From assembly GCA_905372205.1 (NCBI GenBank), contig CAJPOH010000036.1, forward strand, positions 1 through 7,617: a DNA stretch of 7,617 nucleotides, in the 5' to 3' direction. A program made the position numbers and the translations under genes. The notes below the pieces were generated by a model. That model had not been told where the DNA came from and ran no database searches. It saw only the letters and a program-made list of their open reading frames with translations. Of this stretch, positions 4,813 to 7,617 are shown piece after piece. This DNA is from an uncultured Treponema sp. Lineage in GTDB: Bacteria > Spirochaetota > Spirochaetia > Treponematales > Treponemataceae. Position 1 is the stretch's first letter, and each line of letters starts with the position of its first letter.

Positions 4813-6897
4813 CTACTTTTCTAAGCCCTTATTAAAGTTTGAAATGGCATCAGATTGTTTTTTCAAATCTTTCAATGTACCTTCCATCATACCATATTTT
4901 CGTTTTAGCTCTGCTTCTTTTTGTGCTAGTTTCTTATCATAATCTACAATTCTTCTTTCAGAAGTTTTAATTTTGTCTTGCATAGAAGCCATGCGATTAG
5001 AAAAGATTCCTCCTCGCTGGGTATATGGATTTAGATATTCATAAATCACATATGCAAGACCCGAATCAATTATAATATCACCATCAGAATCATAGCCAAA
5101 AAAGTTCTTAACGCCTTCCATATTTTCAGTGAGAGCTTTTTCTAAAATCTTTTCATCTATTTCAAGATATCCTCGTAAACGTGAAGCATCTATTCCCGAA
5201 CTAGAATTTGCATTGGTAGAAATACCCATCTCAACCAAAAGCTTTATAGAAAGATCTTCGGTAACGCCATAAGCATTGCTCATTTTTTGTTGCAAATTAC
5301 TTTTAAGAGAAGAAAGTGTGGTATCTCCATAAAAACTACCAAGCCTTTTTAATGCACTAGCCTTTTCATCATCAGAAAAATAAGATAGTTCTTCTATAAC
5401 TTCATTTTTATTTGTAGTCAAAATATTTATCTCTGCCAAGAGTCTATTATATTTTGCAACAAATTCAATAATAGAAGATTTAACTAGTTCAACATCCGGT
5501 TTAATTGTTATATCTTCTGCTTTTTCTGTCTTTGAATGAAGATTAAGTGTTACAGCTGGAATAATGTCATCAATTTTATTTGTTTCTCTTTTCATTTCAA
5601 TACCTTGATACGAAATTATTGCGTCAGCTGCAGTAGAAGCAGGATTGCTGGGTACATATTCACCCGATAAGTCTTTTGTAAGCACTTTAACACTTTCAAT
5701 TCTTAGTGGTGCTTCACTATTATTGTCTAATAAAATTGATGTAACTTTTTTAGCATCAGAAAGTGGAAAATGAAGTACTTGTTGTTCTTTAATATCTTGA
5801 ACAGCAGGTAGTTTAGAAAACTCTCCATTTTCAAATTGAAGAGTAAAAACATCAAAATTTTTGATGCTTTCGTCTTTACTAGTTTCCATTTCTTTTTCAT
5901 TAGGAGTTGCTTCTATAGTCTTTTCAGAATTATTTGCATTTTCTGAATTAGAAGTTTCATCGTTTGGAGCTAGGGAAGGGTCTCCTTCATCAAACACTTT
6001 TGAAGGATTGTTGTGCAAAATAACACCTTTATATGAAACAGAACCAACAGTTTCAAAGAGAGGTGCTACAGATTCAGAATCAGTAGAGGAAGTTTTATTT
6101 GTTTTTTCCCCATTATTAGCATTATTAGTTTCGTTTTGTATAGCCTCAATTTCCTTTTCTTGAAAAGAAAAGACGATTTCTAATAATTCAACATTCTCTG
6201 TAGTGGCCAATTTTTCAAGCTTTAAGTTAGTAGACGAGTTAGGAGAGATTGTTACATTAGAATATTCAAGAATAGTTTTTCCTTCTTCTCCTTTTTTTAT
6301 AAAGCCCATTTTTAATGCCCAAGGTAATGCGTCACCTTCAAATGTCAACTTGTTTTTTTCACCTAGAAGAGATGATCTAAGAAGTATTGCTGTTGTTTTA
6401 GGTGTTACTTTCATTTCAGAAGCATTAAGGAAATCTTTACCACGCCTATTAATTGCCTGCATAAAGCTCTTATAAGAACCACCATTCCATTTTAATTCTA
6501 ATGTTTTTTCACCAATTCGAAAGATATAATTCCCTGCTTCTACTTTCAAATCTTTAGAAACTTCGTTAGACAAAAAGCTATCAGCATTTGCAATTTGTTT
6601 GACAAATATTTTAGCAACTTGCTCTTTTGCATCCCTCGTGGCTAAAGCTGTAATACTCGCTTCATTAGAAGAAATTGCAATATGCTCATTAAAAGGATTG
6701 TTAAAAGAATAAAAAGACCTAGAAATATCTTTCACTTGGCTAGAAAATTGATTAAGAGATTGCCAAAAAGAAAGTTGTTCTTTGTATTTTTCAAGCTCTG
6801 TTGCAACTTTTTCACGCGGAAGCCTTTCTGCTTTCATTATAGCTTCAACAAGCTTTTCATATTGATTATTAACACCTGGAATACTCAAATCAGCCAT
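4813..6897 (-). CDS. fliD: Flagellar filament cap protein FliD (hook-associated protein 2)
   Basis: FliD forms the cap at the tip of the flagellar filament and helps fold and insert flagellin subunits. In spirochaetes the filament lies in the periplasm. The N-terminal domain (about 1-110) starts with MADLSIPGVNNQYEKLVEAI and carries a heptad-like helix to about residue 60. The conserved C-terminal domain runs from about 420, with QGIEMKRETNKIDDIIPAVT, FVAKYNRLLAEIN and GIDASRLRGYLEIDEKIL. It ends in a long charged helix (about 635-694) as expected for the cap-forming terminal coiled coil. At 694 residues it is longer than enterobacterial FliD (about 470). The extra length includes a low-complexity Asn/Ser/Thr/Glu linker at about 255-345 in which NANNGEKT (259-266) recurs as NANNSEKT (320-327). 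No cysteine is present. The start has AAGGG five bases upstream. A sigma-28-like promoter lies upstream, and four co-directional genes follow. Confidence 0.95.
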   Translation of the reverse strand: MADLSIPGVNNQYEKLVEAIMKAERLPREKVATELEKYKEQLSFWQSLNQFSSQVKDISRSFYSFNNPFNEHIAISSNEASITALATRDAKEQVAKIFVKQIANADSFLSNEVSKDLKVEAGNYIFRIGEKTLELKWNGGSYKSFMQAINRRGKDFLNASEMKVTPKTTAILLRSSLLGEKNKLTFEGDALPWALKMGFIKKGEEGKTILEYSNVTISPNSSTNLKLEKLATTENVELLEIVFSFQEKEIEAIQNETNNANNGEKTNKTSSTDSESVAPLFETVGSVSYKGVILHNNPSKVFDEGDPSLAPNDETSNSENANNSEKTIEATPNEKEMETSKDESIKNFDVFTLQFENGEFSKLPAVQDIKEQQVLHFPLSDAKKVTSILLDNNSEAPLRIESVKVLTKDLSGEYVPSNPASTAADAIISYQGIEMKRETNKIDDIIPAVTLNLHSKTEKAEDITIKPDVELVKSSIIEFVAKYNRLLAEINILTTNKNEVIEELSYFSDDEKASALKRLGSFYGDTTLSSLKSNLQQKMSNAYGVTEDLSIKLLVEMGISTNANSSSGIDASRLRGYLEIDEKILEKALTENMEGVKNFFGYDSDGDIIIDSGLAYVIYEYLNPYTQRGGIFSNRMASMQDKIKTSERRIVDYDKKLAQKEAELKRKYGMMEGTLKDLKKQSDAISNFNKGLEK

Positions 6898-7053
6898 AAA
6901 AACCCTTAAACACCATTATGGAGAATGACAGAAGTACTGATCAAATCTAAGTTACCTCAGGCTATAGTCAATAAGCGAAGCATTTAACCAGTGTCTTCTT
7001 ACTAAAAATACTCATCAAAACAACAAACAATCTATATAATGGAAACATCAATC
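6898..7053 (-). other. Long untranslated leader of the fliD operon
   Basis: If transcription begins just after the sigma-28-like -10 box, about 155 bases separate it from the fliD ATG. I see no gene here: the only - strand frame worth noting is 26 codons, without a ribosome binding site. A weak stem can be drawn around 6962-6990, but no known riboswitch is recognised. The AAGGG ribosome binding site lies five bases before the ATG. Confidence 0.35.
6944..6971 (-). promoter_or_regulatory. Alternative sigma-70 promoter close to fliD
   Basis: TTGACT (6966-6971, five of six consensus bases) and TAGATT (6944-6949, four of six) are 16 bases apart on the - strand. Transcription would start about 40 bases before the fliD ATG. 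This could give basal expression beside the sigma-28-like site further upstream. AT-rich DNA produces such matches by chance, so support is limited. Confidence 0.35.
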
Positions 7054-7059
7054 GGTAGA

Positions 7060-7086
7060 GTATCGGCTAAATATGGGGACATATTA
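7060..7086 (-). promoter_or_regulatory. Sigma-28 (FliA) type flagellar promoter upstream of fliD
   Basis: On the - strand, TAATATGT (7079-7086), an 11-base spacer and GCCGATAC (7060-7067) match the bacterial sigma-28 consensus TAAAGTTT-N11-GCCGATAA. The match is five of eight in the first box and seven of eight in the second, with exact spacing. It points toward fliD, which is a late flagellar gene under FliA control in many bacteria. It lies about 90 bases past the end of the flaA terminator, so the fliD operon has its own start. Expected transcription start is near 7053. Confidence 0.68.
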
Positions 7087-7184
7087 AGAAGACAAAATAT
7101 TAGAATGCAATTTGTTATGCTTGGATGCTGAGAAATCTTAGTTCATACAGAAAAGTAGGTTTACTTATTCTATCTAAAAACTAT

Positions 7185-7222
7185 AAAAAAAGGCTTATGA
7201 ATGCCAAGACACTCATAAGCCT
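7185..7222 (-). terminator. Rho-independent terminator of flaA
   Basis: Read on the - strand, AGGCTTATGAGTG (7210-7222) pairs with CATTCATAAGCCT (7191-7203) around a six-base loop. This gives a 13-bp stem, followed at once by six or more T residues (7190-7185). One pair is G-U on the - strand but an A-C mismatch on the + strand, which fits use in the flaA direction. It begins about 50 bases past the flaA stop codon. An extra 8-bp inverted repeat (7226-7233 with 7258-7265) lies between the stop and the terminator. Confidence 0.92.
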
Positions 7223-7272
7223 ATCAAAGTAGGAATTAGAAAGCATTAGCTAAATGACCTACTTTTATCATT

Positions 7273-7617
7273 CTACCAGAAATCAGCCATGTCGTCTTTA
7301 TCACGCAAGTCAATTTCGTACAAATCACTTACAACACGCAAATCATCAAAATACATATAGTAGTCACCATAGGTTTCCATTAAGTCGCACTCAACTTTGA
7401 AGCCTACAATCTTCAAGCCCATTCCCGTTGGTCCAAAATGGTGATCTTTCTGTACAATACCAGAAACACCACCTGATGTGTTCTGTGGAGGAATTGCTAC
7501 AGTCATCATCTTCCAACCAGCATGATTAAGCTTGCCAACATAAAGTTCAAATCTCTTGCCCCAGAAATCTTCAACAATCAATTTCAAAACATGTGGATAG
7601 CTTCTTCCAACAACCCA
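7273..7617 (-). CDS. flaA: Flagellar filament outer layer (sheath) protein FlaA, C-terminal part
   Basis: FlaA proteins coat the FlaB core of spirochaete periplasmic flagella and affect filament stiffness and helical shape. Only the last 114 residues lie in the window; the frame is open to the right edge, beginning WVVGRSYPHV. Recognisable FlaA features are the VEDFWGKRFELYVGKLNHAGW stretch split by the conserved FWGKR, then SGIVQKDHH, VGFKVECD, and the C-terminal YYMYFDDLRVVSDLYEID followed by an acidic tail ending DDMADFW. A signal peptide would be expected at the missing N-terminus, since FlaA is exported to the periplasm. Spirochaetes carry several FlaA paralogues; this resembles the FlaA1 type but cannot be firmly assigned from the fragment. 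A strong terminator follows, so the downstream fliD operon is transcribed separately. Confidence 0.93.
   Translation of the reverse strand, partial: WVVGRSYPHVLKLIVEDFWGKRFELYVGKLNHAGWKMMTVAIPPQNTSGGVSGIVQKDHHFGPTGMGLKIVGFKVECDLMETYGDYYMYFDDLRVVSDLYEIDLRDKDDMADFW

Noticed and set aside
5861..6163. A 100-codon + strand frame inside fliD
   Set aside because: It is the antisense of the low-complexity FliD linker; its Ser/Phe/Leu-rich make-up is the expected complement of that DNA.
7039..7131. A 30-codon + strand frame overlapping TATAAT at 7035-7040
   Set aside because: It has no ribosome binding site, its ATG overlaps the supposed -10 box, no -35 box is present, and it runs against the sigma-28-like promoter.

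Overview
The window looks like AT-rich chromosomal DNA from a spirochaete, most likely a Treponema or close relative. The strongest evidence is the C-terminal part of FlaA, the periplasmic flagellar sheath protein found only in spirochaetes, at the right edge. Upstream of it in transcription order comes nothing visible, and downstream comes a large FliD filament cap. The species cannot be fixed from sequence alone. No transposase, integrase, phage gene or CRISPR array is visible, so this is mostly core genome.

Left part, + strand (1-1327): a divergent gene may run off the left edge on the - strand (weak). A promoter-like pair precedes a complete tRNA-Leu (anticodon CAG). After 43 bases comes ruvB, the Holliday-junction branch-migration motor, complete at 351 residues.

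Convergent gap (1328-1503): ruvB and the F420-ligase-like gene point at each other. The gap is filled by a composite repeat: an imperfect palindrome of about 126 bp, an 18-base direct repeat, a central hairpin, and TTTTGAAAA ends in which both flanking genes find their stop codon. This is the most unusual DNA-level structure in the window.

Middle and right part, - strand: reading leftward from the right edge, flaA ends at a strong Rho-independent terminator. A leader region of about 290 bp follows, containing a good sigma-28 (FliA) type promoter. Then comes a tight co-directional run: fliD, a 196-residue protein of unknown function (possible beta-grasp head plus helical tail), an 88-residue protein of unknown function, tsaE and tsaB. 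Gaps are 17, 15, 3 and 27 bases, so this looks like one operon joining a late flagellar gene to two genes of the tRNA t6A37 modification pathway. After tsaB, a separate promoter with a perfect TTGACA -35 box appears to drive a 399-residue protein of the F420-0:gamma-glutamyl ligase (CofE) family. No other F420 gene is visible, so its true substrate is open.

The best candidates for new biology are the palindromic intergenic element, the two uncharacterised genes between fliD and tsaE, and the orphan CofE-like ligase. No complete undescribed system, such as a defence island, was found.
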